Part shown: piece by piece, positions 19,973-27,523 of the stretch | Layout: every line of letters starts with the position of its first letter | Position numbering within the stretch: the stretch's first letter is position 1 | Assembly (NCBI RefSeq): GCF_008930665.1 | Contig: NZ_PQMG01000001.1 | Coordinates: 248,001 to 312,000 of the forward strand | DNA length: 64,000 nt | Direction of reading: 5' to 3' | Source of the DNA: Corynebacterium sp. 74A | GTDB taxonomy: Bacteria; Actinomycetota; Actinomycetes; Mycobacteriales; Mycobacteriaceae | The notes under the pieces: generated by a model | Database searches by the model: none | Told to the model about the DNA's origin: nothing | What the model saw: only the letters and a program-made list of their open reading frames with translations | Position numbers and translations under genes: made by a program

Positions 19973-22028
19973 GGAACTCCTCAACGAGTTCTTTATTCGG
20001 TTGGGCATTGATGCGCTGGGCCACCCAGTTACGGATCAGCGTCTGCGCCTGATCAACCGGCACCCCATTGACCTGGGAGCCATCCAAGAAACGGAAGCTG
20101 ACGGCGTTGGCCTCCACATCGCGGCCACCGGCCAGCAGCATGAAGGGAACCTTGCCGGTGGTGTGGTTGCGGATCTTCTTCTGCATACGATCATCCGAGG
20201 TGTCCACCTCAGCGCGGATGCCGGACTGGCGCAAACCGGCGCAGACATTCTCGAGGTAACCGGAGAACTCATCGGCCACCGGAATGCCCATCACTTGGTG
20301 CGGGGCCAACCACGCGGGGAAGGCGCCGGCATAGTGCTCGAGCAGCACACCGAAGAAGCGCTCAATCGAGCCGAAGAGCGCGCGGTGAATCATGATCGGA
20401 CGCTGCTTGGAGCCGTCGGGGGCCGTGTACTCCAGGTTGAAGCGCTCGGGCAGGTTAAAGTCCAGCTGCACGGTGGACATCTGCCAAGTACGGCCGATGG
20501 CGTCGCGGGCCTGCACGGAGATCTTTGGACCATAGAACGCGGCACCGGCCGGATCGGGCACCAGCTCCAAGCCGGAGCGGGTGGCAACGTTTTCGAGGAT
20601 CTCGGTGGAACGCTCCCAGATCTCGTCCGAGCCGACGAACTTCTGGGGGTCCTTGGTGGACAGCTCCAGGTAGAAATCATCCAGGCCGTAGTCCTTGAGC
20701 AGCGAGATGATGAAGTCGAGTACCCGGGTGAGCTCGTCTTCTAGCTGTGCCTCGGTGCAGTAAATATGCGCATCATCCTGGGTGAAGCCGCGGGCACGGG
20801 TCAGTCCGTGGATCACACCGGACTTCTCGTAGCGATAGACGGTACCGAACTCGAAAAGCCGCAGCGGCAGCTCGCGATAGGACCGACCCCGAGAGGCGAA
20901 GATCAGGTTATGCATCGGGCAGTTCATGGGCTTGGCGTAGTAGTCCTGCGGGGGCTTGACCACCGCGCCATCATCGTCGTACTCGCCATCGAGCTGCATG
21001 GGCGGGAACATGCCGTCCGAGTAGAAGTCCAAGTGCCCAGACTTCTTAAAGAGATCCCCCTTGGTCAAGTGAGGAGTGTTGACAAAGGAGTAGCCGGCGC
21101 TGATGTGGCGGCGGCGGGAGTGCTCCTCCATCTCCAGACGGACAATTCCGCCGGCGGGATGGAACACCGGAAAGCCCGAACCGATCTCATCGGGGAAGCT
21201 GAACAGATCCAGCTCCGCGCCGAGGCGACGGTGATCGCGCTTCTCGGCTTCGGCGAGCATCGTCTGATACTCCGCGAGCTTTTCCTTGGACTCCCACGCC
21301 GTGCCGTAGATGCGCTGCAGGCCGGCGTTGTTCTGATCGCCGCGCCAATAAGCGGCCGAGGAGCGGGTGAGCGCAAACGCCGGAATATATTTGGTGGTGG
21401 GCACGTGCGGGCCGCGGCACAGGTCGTACCATTCCACGTCGCCGGTGCGCGGATTGCAGTTGGCGTAGCTGGTGAGCTCGCCGGCGCCCACCTCGGTGGC
21501 CTCGTCCGAGTCGGGATCCACATTGCCCTTATCCTCGATCAGCTCGAGCTTATAAGGCTCGTGAGACAGCTCGGCGCGGGCCTCATCCGGGGTGGCGTAG
21601 ACCCGGCGCTCGAACTTCTGCCCCTGCTTGATGATTTTCTTCATACGCTTTTCAATGCGCTTGAGGTCCTCTGGGGTAAAAGGCTCGGCGGCATCGAAAT
21701 CATAGTAAAAGCCATTGTCGATGGCCGGGCCGATGCCGAGCTTAGTGCCGGGAAACTCAGCCTGGACCGCCTGAGCGAGCACGTGGGTACAGGAGTGACG
21801 GATAACTCCGCGCCCCTCTTCGGTGCACGCAGGAACGGGGGTGAACTCGGTGTCCTCAGTGGGGACAAAGGACAAATCGCGCAATGTTCCCTCGGGATCC
21901 TTCGCCACCACGATGGCTTCGGGGCCCTTATTGGGCAACTCGAGCTCGCGCATGGCCTGGCCCACAGCCTGGCCGGCGGGGACAAGGAAAGGATCCACAC
22001 TGCAGTAGACCGGGTCTGACATACTCAC
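19956..22028 (-). CDS. thrS: Threonyl-tRNA synthetase
   Basis: A 690-residue class II synthetase charging tRNA-Thr. The N-terminal TGS-like domain is followed by the editing domain, with [11 protein letters not shown] (zinc-type editing motif) around residues 98-110. The catalytic core has class II motifs including MNCPMHN (zinc cysteine) and [13 protein letters not shown], with motif 3 [17 protein letters not shown]. The anticodon-binding domain occupies the last 110 residues. The start is either GTG at 22028 or ATG two codons later. It heads the long minus-strand series that continues into HIT, pgsA, patA and pimA. I looked for a T-box leader and found none. Confidence 0.96.
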   Translation of the reverse strand: MSMSDPVYCSVDPFLVPAGQAVGQAMRELELPNKGPEAIVVAKDPEGTLRDLSFVPTEDTEFTPVPACTEEGRGVIRHSCTHVLAQAVQAEFPGTKLGIGPAIDNGFYYDFDAAEPFTPEDLKRIEKRMKKIIKQGQKFERRVYATPDEARAELSHEPYKLELIEDKGNVDPDSDEATEVGAGELTSYANCNPRTGDVEWYDLCRGPHVPTTKYIPAFALTRSSAAYWRGDQNNAGLQRIYGTAWESKEKLAEYQTMLAEAEKRDHRRLGAELDLFSFPDEIGSGFPVFHPAGGIVRLEMEEHSRRRHISAGYSFVNTPHLTKGDLFKKSGHLDFYSDGMFPPMQLDGEYDDDGAVVKPPQDYYAKPMNCPMHNLIFASRGRSYRELPLRLFEFGTVYRYEKSGVIHGLTRARGFTQDDAHIYCTEAQLEDELTRVLDFIISLLKDYGLDDFYLELSTKDPQKFVGSDEIWERSTEILENVATRSGLELVPDPAGAAFYGPKISVQARDAIGRTWQMSTVQLDFNLPERFNLEYTAPDGSKQRPIMIHRALFGSIERFFGVLLEHYAGAFPAWLAPHQVMGIPVADEFSGYLENVCAGLRQSGIRAEVDTSDDRMQKKIRNHTTGKVPFMLLAGGRDVEANAVSFRFLDGSQVNGVPVDQAQTLIRNWVAQRINAQPNKELVEEFRGTAS

Positions 22029-22157
22029 GTTTCTTCGTGCTCCTCACACATCTTGTGCCCCGGCGACATACCTGGTCGCCAGGGCGTTTCCTAGGCGGGG
22101 GTCGCCCACCCAGACGTCGTCTCTCTGGTTAGGGAGTTGCAGATGCCACCGAGGGCA

Positions 22158-22169
22158 GCGTCGATAAGC
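22158..22169 (-). repeat. GCTTATCGACGC repeat (12 of 13 bases), intergenic copy
   Basis: Minus-strand copy of the window-wide repeat word, between the DyP peroxidase stop and thrS. Confidence 0.65.
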
Positions 22170-22201
22170 GCTGCTCCCATGGACGTCTGCACACACGTCT
22201 G

Positions 22202-22218
22202 CGGGGTATCTTACCCCG
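22202..22218. terminator. Hairpin after the DyP peroxidase gene
   Basis: Perfect 7 bp stem CGGGGTA/TACCCCG with a three-base loop, just after the peroxidase stop. There is no T-run, so termination is only plausible. Confidence 0.4.
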
Positions 22219-22223
22219 TGGCG

Positions 22224-23528
22224 CTAGGATTCCAGCAGCCCCCTGCCCCAATAGTCGTCCTCGGTGGTGCCGGGGAAGATGAAAAAGACGGAGGAGCCGA
22301 TGTGAGTGATCCACTGGTTCAGCCGGTCGCCCTCATCGAGACGCCGTTGAATCGGGGTGAATTGCTCATCGGGATTCTTCTGGAAACAGATGAACAATAG
22401 ACCCGAATTAGATAGCTGCTCCGAGCCAGGTTCCGGCTGCAGATCATAGCTATAGGGTCGACGCAGAATCTTCTGCTGCGGCTTATCGGCCGGCGGATGC
22501 GAGCGCGCCATGTGACTCATCGGGTCGATCACCGGCAGCCCGAACTTATCCGTGGCCTCGAAATCGGCGGGGCTGTGCTCATCGCCGCCAGTCAGCGGGG
22601 CCCCAGTATCGAGAGTCCGCCCCACGGACAGCTCGCGGGAGCCGCGATCCAGAATCTCCCAAGTGTCAATATTCATGGCGATACGGCGCAGCACCATGCA
22701 GCTACCGCCGCGCATCCACTCGGGGCCCTCATCGATCCACACCTGCTCCTCATACTCTTCCTCCGTGTGCGGATTAACGGTGCCGTCGATCTGGCCGAAA
22801 AGATTGCGCTGCGTGGTATCGGCCGTCACCGTGCCATCGGCATTGGAAAAGCCCTGTTGAATCCACTTGACCGTGACATAGCGGTCGCCGGAGCGAACCA
22901 TGTGCCGCATCGCGTGCGCCAGCGTCAACCCATCATCGGCACAGATCTGCAGCACAATATCGGCCTCGCCCCACTTCGGATCCAGCTGATCGCGAGAAAA
23001 GGCGGGAATGGGGTGCAGCCACTCGGGGCGCAAATCGGGCCGGCCGATGATATCGAAGAAACGCTCGCCCACCCCAGCGGTGATGGTGAGGTTCGCGGGA
23101 ATCTCCGAAAGCTCCTCCTCGAGATCACCCAGCGGAGGCACGCCCTGGGTCAGGCGGCGGGCATCCATGGTCCACAGCCGGAAGAGACGCTGCATGTCCT
23201 CGATGGTGCTATTTGGGCGCACCGTAAAGGCGCAGACCGCTACCCGGGCCTGCTTGGATGTGGCGATACCCGCTTGGTGCGGGCCATCGAAATCGACGGT
23301 GGCATGGCGAAGCCGGGTGGATACGTCCTTATTCGCTGCTGCGGCGCCGGCCTCGGGATTGTCTTGGCCGCGCGCGCAGGACGCCAGTCCCGCCCCAGCG
23401 GCCAAGGTGGTAGCGCCGCTGAGGAAGGCACGGCGATTGACTCCGCCAGAGTGGCCCGGGCTCGCCGATCCGTGCGGTTGGGGGTTCTCGTCCACGGGTT
23501 TGCCATGGGACATCTTAGAAGACACCAT
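22224..23528 (-). CDS. Tat-exported DyP-type haem peroxidase (EfeB-like)
   Basis: A 434-residue dye-decolorising peroxidase. The N-terminus has a twin-arginine motif NRRAFLSG at about residues 31-38 followed by a hydrophobic stretch ending in LASC, so it is exported folded and perhaps lipid-anchored. The family's GxxDG motif appears as FGQIDGTVNP, and the C-terminal block MARSHPPADKPQQ contains the likely proximal haem histidine. It is the third gene of a same-strand group with copC and a PCuAC lipoprotein, not with efeU/efeO iron genes, although a 353-base gap with a structured element precedes it. The start is uncertain among ATG 23528, the adjacent GTG and ATG 23513; AAGGAGG lies just upstream. 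Confidence 0.9.
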   Translation of the reverse strand: MVSSKMSHGKPVDENPQPHGSASPGHSGGVNRRAFLSGATTLAAGAGLASCARGQDNPEAGAAAANKDVSTRLRHATVDFDGPHQAGIATSKQARVAVCAFTVRPNSTIEDMQRLFRLWTMDARRLTQGVPPLGDLEEELSEIPANLTITAGVGERFFDIIGRPDLRPEWLHPIPAFSRDQLDPKWGEADIVLQICADDGLTLAHAMRHMVRSGDRYVTVKWIQQGFSNADGTVTADTTQRNLFGQIDGTVNPHTEEEYEEQVWIDEGPEWMRGGSCMVLRRIAMNIDTWEILDRGSRELSVGRTLDTGAPLTGGDEHSPADFEATDKFGLPVIDPMSHMARSHPPADKPQQKILRRPYSYDLQPEPGSEQLSNSGLLFICFQKNPDEQFTPIQRRLDEGDRLNQWITHIGSSVFFIFPGTTEDDYWGRGLLES

Positions 23529-23705
23529 CCTCCTTTATAAGTTTCCGCTCCCGCTCTTGCGCCTCAGGAATAACACACACAACGAGGCCCCAGATGCGGG
23601 CACGCTGGGCACTATGTATGAAGTTGTAGACACGCGTAGAGGTGCAAGCTTATCGACGCCGCCCTCTCGCCCACTCCACTCATGGAGAGGCGGTGGCAAC
23701 GTGAA
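23529..23705. other. Intergenic leader of the DyP gene
   Basis: No gene seen. It holds one repeat copy (23648-23660) and a second inverted repeat built of CCGCC and CTCTC with GAGAGGCGG (about 23659-23693), readable as a hairpin on either strand. Confidence 0.5.
23648..23660 (+). repeat. GCTTATCGACGCC repeat, intergenic copy
   Basis: Exact 13-base copy, 120 bases upstream of the DyP peroxidase start. Confidence 0.75.
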
Positions 23706-23782
23706 GGGCGCCTGCCGGCGGCCACGCCGCGAGCTAGACACACGATCTAGCGCACTTCTGGTCGGAGCAGGCGCCCTCTTTT
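23706..23782 (+). terminator. Long GC-rich hairpin with a plus-strand T-run
   Basis: Stem GGGCGCCTGC/GCAGGCGCCC (10 bp) encloses about 50 bases that contain a second inverted pair, CTAGA/TCTAG. It is followed on the plus strand by TCTTTT. Both flanking genes read on the minus strand, so the T-run points the wrong way for them. It could end an unannotated plus-strand RNA. Confidence 0.5.
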
Positions 23783-23881
23783 AGCTAGCGACGTCCGTCT
23801 CCTCCTAGCGGCGAGCGCTGCTGGAGCCGCCGGCGCGGCCCCGACAGAGCTTCGCCGCTGATGAGATGACGACGCCGATGC

Positions 23882-24517
23882 TTAGGAGTTGTCGTGGTTC
23901 ATGCCCTCGTGGTCCATGCCGTTGTGGCCCTGGACGCCACCATCGGCGTCGTAGCTCTCCTCGCCGGCGGCGATATCGCGAACCTCGACATCGTCGAAGG
24001 TGTAGGAAGTGCCGTCCTCGAGAGTGATGGTGATGGAGACTGTGTCACCGGGTTCGATGGCCTTGTCATAATCCATGATCATGAAGTGATTAGCGCCCGG
24101 CTGCAGGGGGGCCTGTCCATTAGCGGGGATCGGCAGGCCGCCCTCGAGCTCGCGCATAGCACCATCACGCACCTCGTGGATCTCGTTCTTCGGCGCGCCC
24201 AAGGAGGTGGTGAAGGAGGTGACCAAGATGTCCTGATCAGTGTTATTCACCAAGGTACCGAAAGCAGCGGTCATATTCTTATCGGCCGGCTTTGCCTTCA
24301 CGTAGGCGTTTCGGAACTCGACGTCCTTGGAGGAGGCCTCGGTAGAGGTTTCGGTGCTCTCGGTGCTTGCCGGAGCGGAGGAGCTCATCGAGGGGTTATC
24401 GGTGGGATCCTTGGGCATGTCGGAGTCTTTTTCCATCTCCGGGGAACATGCAGCGAGGGTCAGGGAGCCGGTTGCGAGTAGAGCTGCAGCAACTGTAGCG
24501 AATTTACGGGTAATCAT
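23882..24517 (-). CDS. PCuAC-type periplasmic copper chaperone lipoprotein
   Basis: A 211-residue lipoprotein. The signal peptide ends at the lipobox LAAC (residues 21-24), followed by a Ser/Thr-rich linker to about residue 62. The PCuAC (DUF461) copper site is complete: H114, M121, H144 and M146, in the family spacing H-x6-M-x22-H-x-M. The C-terminal tail is His/Met-rich (GHNGMDHEGMNHDN), probably an additional copper-binding tail. Such proteins carry Cu(I) to the CuA centre of cytochrome oxidase. Its start overlaps the copC stop by four bases (ATGA), so the two are translationally coupled. Confidence 0.93.
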   Translation of the reverse strand: MITRKFATVAAALLATGSLTLAACSPEMEKDSDMPKDPTDNPSMSSSAPASTESTETSTEASSKDVEFRNAYVKAKPADKNMTAAFGTLVNNTDQDILVTSFTTSLGAPKNEIHEVRDGAMRELEGGLPIPANGQAPLQPGANHFMIMDYDKAIEPGDTVSITITLEDGTSYTFDDVEVRDIAAGEESYDADGGVQGHNGMDHEGMNHDNS

Positions 24518-25116
24518 TTCTGTGATTCCTTTCTTTTGGCGAACATCAGGATTGCGCCAACGATGGCGACCAGTAGCACTATGCCACCGGCGATAATTAT
24601 CATCGGAGCTAATCGTTCTCCCTCCGAGCCTAGCGTGTCTGTCTCGGAAGACTCGGATTTTTCCGAGCTAGCATCAGTGGCTGGGGCGACTGCGCCCTCA
24701 CCAGAATCGACGCTAAAGGTGGTGCCACCACGGGTGGCATGGCCGTCGGAGGAGGTAATTTGAAATCCGACGAGATAATTTCCATCACCGGGATCCATCC
24801 CTTCGGGCAGATCGATGATGACTAGTTGCTGATCCAGCTCGGGCTCTCCTTGGTAGAGGATCTCGCCGGAATCGCTATTACTCACTGCCACTCGATTAAA
24901 GGTATCGAGCGGAATGGCAGAGAACTCTAGCACGATTTTCTGCGGAAATTCTTTCACCGTGGAGCCATCCTGCGGCGTGGAGTTGATTACCACGTCATGC
25001 GCCGCGGCCAGCGGAGCGCTCAGCACCGTGAACACAGTGGCAATCGCGATACCCACTGAGGTCAGTACCGCCATGGCCCACGAGGGCTGGGCTGTGCGTC
25101 CCCAGGTTCTGCGCAT
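24514..25116 (-). CDS. copC: CopC-domain copper-binding membrane protein
   Basis: A protein of about 200 residues with a signal peptide ending PLAAA at residue 39. The mature protein starts with His40 (HDVVINSTPQDG), which matches the N-terminal Cu(II) ligand of CopC. The second site is in SSDGHATRGG. A linker rich in Ser/Glu leads to a C-terminal membrane helix (PMIIIAGGIVLLVAIVGAIL) and a basic tail. It handles copper outside the membrane. I use the ATG at 25116 with AAGGAG nine bases upstream; an earlier in-frame start lacks support. It is coupled to the PCuAC gene. Confidence 0.92.
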   Translation of the reverse strand: MRRTWGRTAQPSWAMAVLTSVGIAIATVFTVLSAPLAAAHDVVINSTPQDGSTVKEFPQKIVLEFSAIPLDTFNRVAVSNSDSGEILYQGEPELDQQLVIIDLPEGMDPGDGNYLVGFQITSSDGHATRGGTTFSVDSGEGAVAPATDASSEKSESSETDTLGSEGERLAPMIIIAGGIVLLVAIVGAILMFAKRKESQK

Positions 25117-25484
25117 ACACCATTCTCCTTCAAGCCGACACTGCATTGTTGTGCTTCCACGACAAGTATGGCGCACCAGCCGTGCCGCCTAACCACCACC
25201 CACAAGTGAGGACGTGAATCAGACTAAGCCTGCACCTCCATTCGGTATCACCCACGTTCCCGCCACCAACGGCAGAAACTCTGCAATACCCCAAGGCATC
25301 AGGCTCTATGACAACAGTCGGAGATTCCTGCACGATAGTTCCCCGTCGATCCATCACGTGACATATGCCACAGCTAGGGCGGTATTGAATTGCGTCGCCC
25401 ATCCCGCCGCCACACCTGCCACACCCCGCGTGGCGCGAGCCCACCGCGCCCGCACTGTTCCCGCGCACGAGCCAAGAAGGCTGA
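25117..25484. other. Intergenic region between copC and tRNA-Val
   Basis: No credible gene. It should hold the copC promoter: on the minus strand TTAGGC, 16 bases, then CATACT is a possible -35/-10 pair near 25167-25194. The open reading frame on the plus strand here runs through antisense tRNA and is not real. Confidence 0.5.
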
Positions 25485-25524
25485 AGAAAAGAAAACTGGG
25501 GGCCTCCGCGATGGAGACCCCCAG
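25485..25524 (-). terminator. Terminator of tRNA-Val(CAC)
   Basis: Stem CTGGGGG/CCCCCAG with inner TCC/GGA pairing, followed on the minus strand by TTTTCTTTTC, eleven bases past the tRNA 3' end. It is a clean intrinsic terminator. Confidence 0.88.
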
Positions 25525-25534
25525 AAACACAAAG

Positions 25535-25606
25535 TGGTCCCAGCTGGGATCGAACCAGCGACCTTCCCGGTGTGAACGGGACGCTCTTCCACTGAGCCAT
25601 GGGACC
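25535..25606 (-). tRNA. tRNA-Val, anticodon CAC
   Basis: A 72-base tRNA. The acceptor stem GGTCCCA pairs with TGGGACC, the anticodon loop is TTCACAC (anticodon CAC) and the T arm is GCTGG-TTCGATC-CCAGC. CCA is not encoded. Confidence 0.96.
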
Positions 25607-25921
25607 AGAAATGACGAGAACTGAAACGAATCAGCTTGTCGCTTCCGAGAAGATAACCTAGCACGAGATTCACTGCGAGGACTAATCACCAGTTCAGGAC
25701 CTTAAATGCCGCCCCGAGAACGCGGCCACACCCACCCCAAGGCGGCAGGAGCCCCGAATACGACATGCCCGCGCCTCTCCCGCGCGCGCCGTACACCCTG
25801 CGCGCAAGTCGCTATAGCTACACCCCGCCCCCACCTGGGCGTAAATTACAGTGCTGTCACTTTCATTGCGCTGCGGCCTATCCGCCTTCACACCACGGCA
25901 AATGCGGTGCCACATGCAGAT
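25607..25921. other. Intergenic region between divergent tRNA genes
   Basis: No gene is supported. The left end must hold the promoter of tRNA-Val(CAC) on the minus strand; a TAGGTTATCT block near 25650-25660 is a candidate -10. The rest is GC-rich with no recognisable feature. Confidence 0.45.
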
Positions 25922-25951
25922 TTGTCATTTCGCTTGCTCTCACGCTATTGT
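25922..25951 (+). promoter_or_regulatory. Promoter of the tRNA island
   Basis: TTGTCA (-35) and TATTGT (-10) with an 18-base spacer, 61 bases upstream of the first tRNA-Gly. It is the best sigma-70-like match in the gap. Confidence 0.65.
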
Positions 25952-26012
25952 TTTCAACGCACCACAGCTCACGGAACTGTTGATACAGAACCAAGCGAGC
26001 AGGTGATGCAAT

Positions 26013-26085
26013 GCGGATGTAGCGCAGCTGGTAGCGCATAACCTTGCCAAGGTTAGGGTCGCGGGTTCGAGTCCCGTCATCCGCT
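26013..26085 (+). tRNA. tRNA-Gly, anticodon GCC (copy 1)
   Basis: A 73-base tRNA with acceptor GCGGATG/CATCCGC, anticodon loop in CCTTGCCAAGG and T arm CGGGTTCGAGTCCCG. Identical to copies 2 and 3. Confidence 0.97.
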
Positions 26086-26141
26086 CTGGTTCATTTATGG
26101 GCACTGATCACGATCATGTGCTTGGTATTTGAACAGCGCAC

Positions 26142-26213
26142 GCGCGTTTAGCTCAGCGGGAGAGCGCTTCCCTGACACGGAAGAGGTCACTGGTTCAATC
26201 CCAGTATCGCGCA
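26142..26213 (+). tRNA. tRNA-Val, anticodon GAC (copy 1)
   Basis: A 72-base tRNA: anticodon stem-loop CTTCC-CTGACAC-GGAAG and T arm ACTGG-TTCAATC-CCAGT. The acceptor stem has a T-T mismatch at pair 6-67, present in both copies. Confidence 0.96.
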
Positions 26214-26250
26214 CGCAGAACAAGGCATTGTTCTTTAAAACAACATGCAT

Positions 26251-26323
26251 GCGGATGTAGCGCAGCTGGTAGCGCATAACCTTGCCAAGGTTAGGGTCGC
26301 GGGTTCGAGTCCCGTCATCCGCT
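26251..26323 (+). tRNA. tRNA-Gly, anticodon GCC (copy 2)
   Basis: Identical to the copy at 26013. It lies 37 bases after tRNA-Val copy 1, inside the duplicated unit. Confidence 0.97.
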
Positions 26324-26332
26324 CTGATACAC

Positions 26333-26348
26333 CACCCCTTCGGGGGTG
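26333..26348 (+). terminator. Small CACCCC-TTCG-GGGGTG hairpin
   Basis: Stable 6 bp UUCG tetraloop hairpin nine bases after tRNA-Gly copy 2. Without a T-run it may be a processing signal or weak terminator. Confidence 0.45.
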
Positions 26349-26395
26349 TCCTCCTTACACTTAAGGCGTGTATCGTTGTAAATACTAAGTGACAC

Positions 26396-26466
26396 GGTGG
26401 AATGGCCGAGTGGTGAGGCAAAGGTCTGCAAAACCTTGTACACGGGTTCGATTCCCGTTTCCACCT
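26396..26466 (+). tRNA. tRNA-Cys, anticodon GCA
   Basis: A 71-base tRNA with acceptor GGTGGAA/TTCCACC, anticodon loop CTGCAAA (GCA) and T discriminator base as usual for Cys. It sits between the two copies of the duplicated Val-Gly pair. Confidence 0.96.
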
Positions 26467-26474
26467 CCACTTAA

Positions 26475-26546
26475 GCGCGTTTAGCTCAGCGGGAGAGCGC
26501 TTCCCTGACACGGAAGAGGTCACTGGTTCAATCCCAGTATCGCGCA
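26475..26546 (+). tRNA. tRNA-Val, anticodon GAC (copy 2)
   Basis: Identical to the copy at 26142, including the T-T acceptor mismatch. Eight bases follow tRNA-Cys, so the set is one transcript. Confidence 0.96.
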
Positions 26547-26583
26547 CGCAGAACAAGGCATTGTTCTTTAAAACAACATGCAT

Positions 26584-26656
26584 GCGGATGTAGCGCAGCT
26601 GGTAGCGCATAACCTTGCCAAGGTTAGGGTCGCGGGTTCGAGTCCCGTCATCCGCT
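26584..26656 (+). tRNA. tRNA-Gly, anticodon GCC (copy 3)
   Basis: Identical to copies 1 and 2. It is the last gene of the tRNA island, directly before a terminator. Confidence 0.97.
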
Positions 26657-26663
26657 CTCTTAG

Positions 26664-26704
26664 AACTCCCGTCTTCTCCTTCTCGGAGAGGGCGGGAGTT
26701 TTCT
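26664..26704 (+). terminator. Intrinsic terminator of the tRNA island
   Basis: Stem AACTCCCG/CGGGAGTT with an inner CTCC/GGAG pair, followed by TTCTCT. It separates the tRNA transcript from ribD. Confidence 0.8.
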
Positions 26705-26712
26705 CTGCGTGG

Positions 26713-26718
26713 CACAAT
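26713..26718 (+). promoter_or_regulatory. Candidate -10 box of ribD
   Basis: CACAAT, ending seven bases before the ATG at 26726, as for a leaderless transcript. Confidence 0.45.
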
Positions 26719-26725
26719 GACCGTT

Positions 26726-27432
26726 ATGGCCCCACTCCCCTCACCCGCAGTGAGATCCTCGGCGCCGAGTGCCCGCCCTCGCAGCCCGAGATCCGCGCTG
26801 TCTGCGTCTCCTCGCTCAATGGCTCCGCCACGCTCGAGGGAACCTCCGGCTCCCTGGGCAATGCTAATGACACCCGAGTGCTCAGCACGCTGCGTGCATG
26901 GGCCGACGTGGTACTCGTTGGCGCCGGCACCGTCCGCGCCGAAAACTACGGCGGGGTGCAGCTTAATCCCCAACAGCGCCAGCACCGCCGCGCCTTAGGG
27001 CAGGCGGAAGCTCCCCCGCTGGCTGTACTCACCGGCTCGGCGGAGATGGACACCACCTCTCGCTTCTTTCGCGACAGCACCACCGGACCGATCGTGATCA
27101 CTGGCGCAGACAATGCGGAAAGAGCAGCCGAATTCGCGGCCGCCGGCGCGGAGCTGGTGCTGCTTGAGGAGCTCTCCATCGACCACGCCATAACAGCACT
27201 GCGGGAGCGTGGCTATCACCGCATCAGTATTGAGGGCGGCCCCAGCGTCTACGGCCATGTGCTTGCCCAAGGGCTGATCGATTATCTCCACTTAAGCCTC
27301 GCCCCGGTGATCACCCCCATGGATCAGCCGCTGTTTAGCTATCCTGCTGCGCCCACCCAGCTGCAGCTTGATGCCGTCCACCACGATGAAGAGGGCTATC
27401 TTTTCACCCGCTACCGCCTGCCACGCACCTAG
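26726..27432 (+). CDS. ribD: RibD C-terminal-type (dihydrofolate reductase-like) reductase, with a 5' frame problem
   Basis: A reductase of the RibD C-terminal / DHFR-like fold, about 235 residues, probably acting on a pyrimidine intermediate of riboflavin synthesis. Motifs: VSSLNGSATLEGTSG, WADVVLVGAGTVRAENYGG, and ISIEGGPSVYGHVL near residue 165. It lies just before aftC, as Rv2671 does in mycobacteria. Oddity: the conserved body frame has no ATG, GTG or TTG start between the tRNA and the first conserved block. The ATG at 26726 is one frame off. Adding one C to the CCCC run at 26730-26733 would give M-A-P-T-P-L-T-R-S-E-I-L-G, a convincing N-terminus. The other in-frame start is an ATG at 26578, inside the spacer next to tRNA-Gly, and would translate through that tRNA. 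Confidence 0.75.
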
Positions 27433-27510
27433 CCCGGCATGATTTGGTGTTATGACCACAGTGTCTCAGCCACTGGGTGTGCCGCAGCGAATAACGCGAG
27501 GCTAAGCGAT

Positions 27511-27516
27511 TACACT
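27511..27516 (+). promoter_or_regulatory. Candidate -10 box of aftC
   Basis: TACACT, ending seven bases before the GTG at 27524. Confidence 0.5.
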
Positions 27517-27523
27517 CACTGGA

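Larger units (their letters stand above)
26142..26325 (+). repeat. 184 bp direct repeat, copy 1 (tRNA-Val + tRNA-Gly)
   Basis: Contains tRNA-Val(GAC), a 37-base spacer and tRNA-Gly(GCC). It is identical base for base to 26475-26658. Confidence 0.93.
26475..26658 (+). repeat. 184 bp direct repeat, copy 2 (tRNA-Val + tRNA-Gly)
   Basis: Perfect duplicate of 26142-26325, offset 333 bases, with tRNA-Cys in the interval. Confidence 0.93.

Noticed and set aside
22029-22223. T-box riboswitch upstream of thrS
   Set aside because: No AGGTGGTACCGCG-like T-box sequence or antiterminator is present.
25214-25624. 136-residue plus-strand reading frame near tRNA-Val
   Set aside because: Its C-terminal part reads SQLGSNQRPSRCERDALPL, the antisense translation of a tRNA; no ribosome site and no homologue pattern.
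26578-26725. Upstream ATG for ribD at 26578
   Set aside because: It is in frame but begins just before tRNA-Gly and would translate the tRNA (VAQLVAHNLAK-type product) and its terminator.
26095-26985. 296-residue minus-strand reading frame over the tRNA island
   Set aside because: It consists of repeated antisense tRNA translations (DGTRTRDPNLGKVM and TGIEPVTSSVSG blocks), a known artefact.
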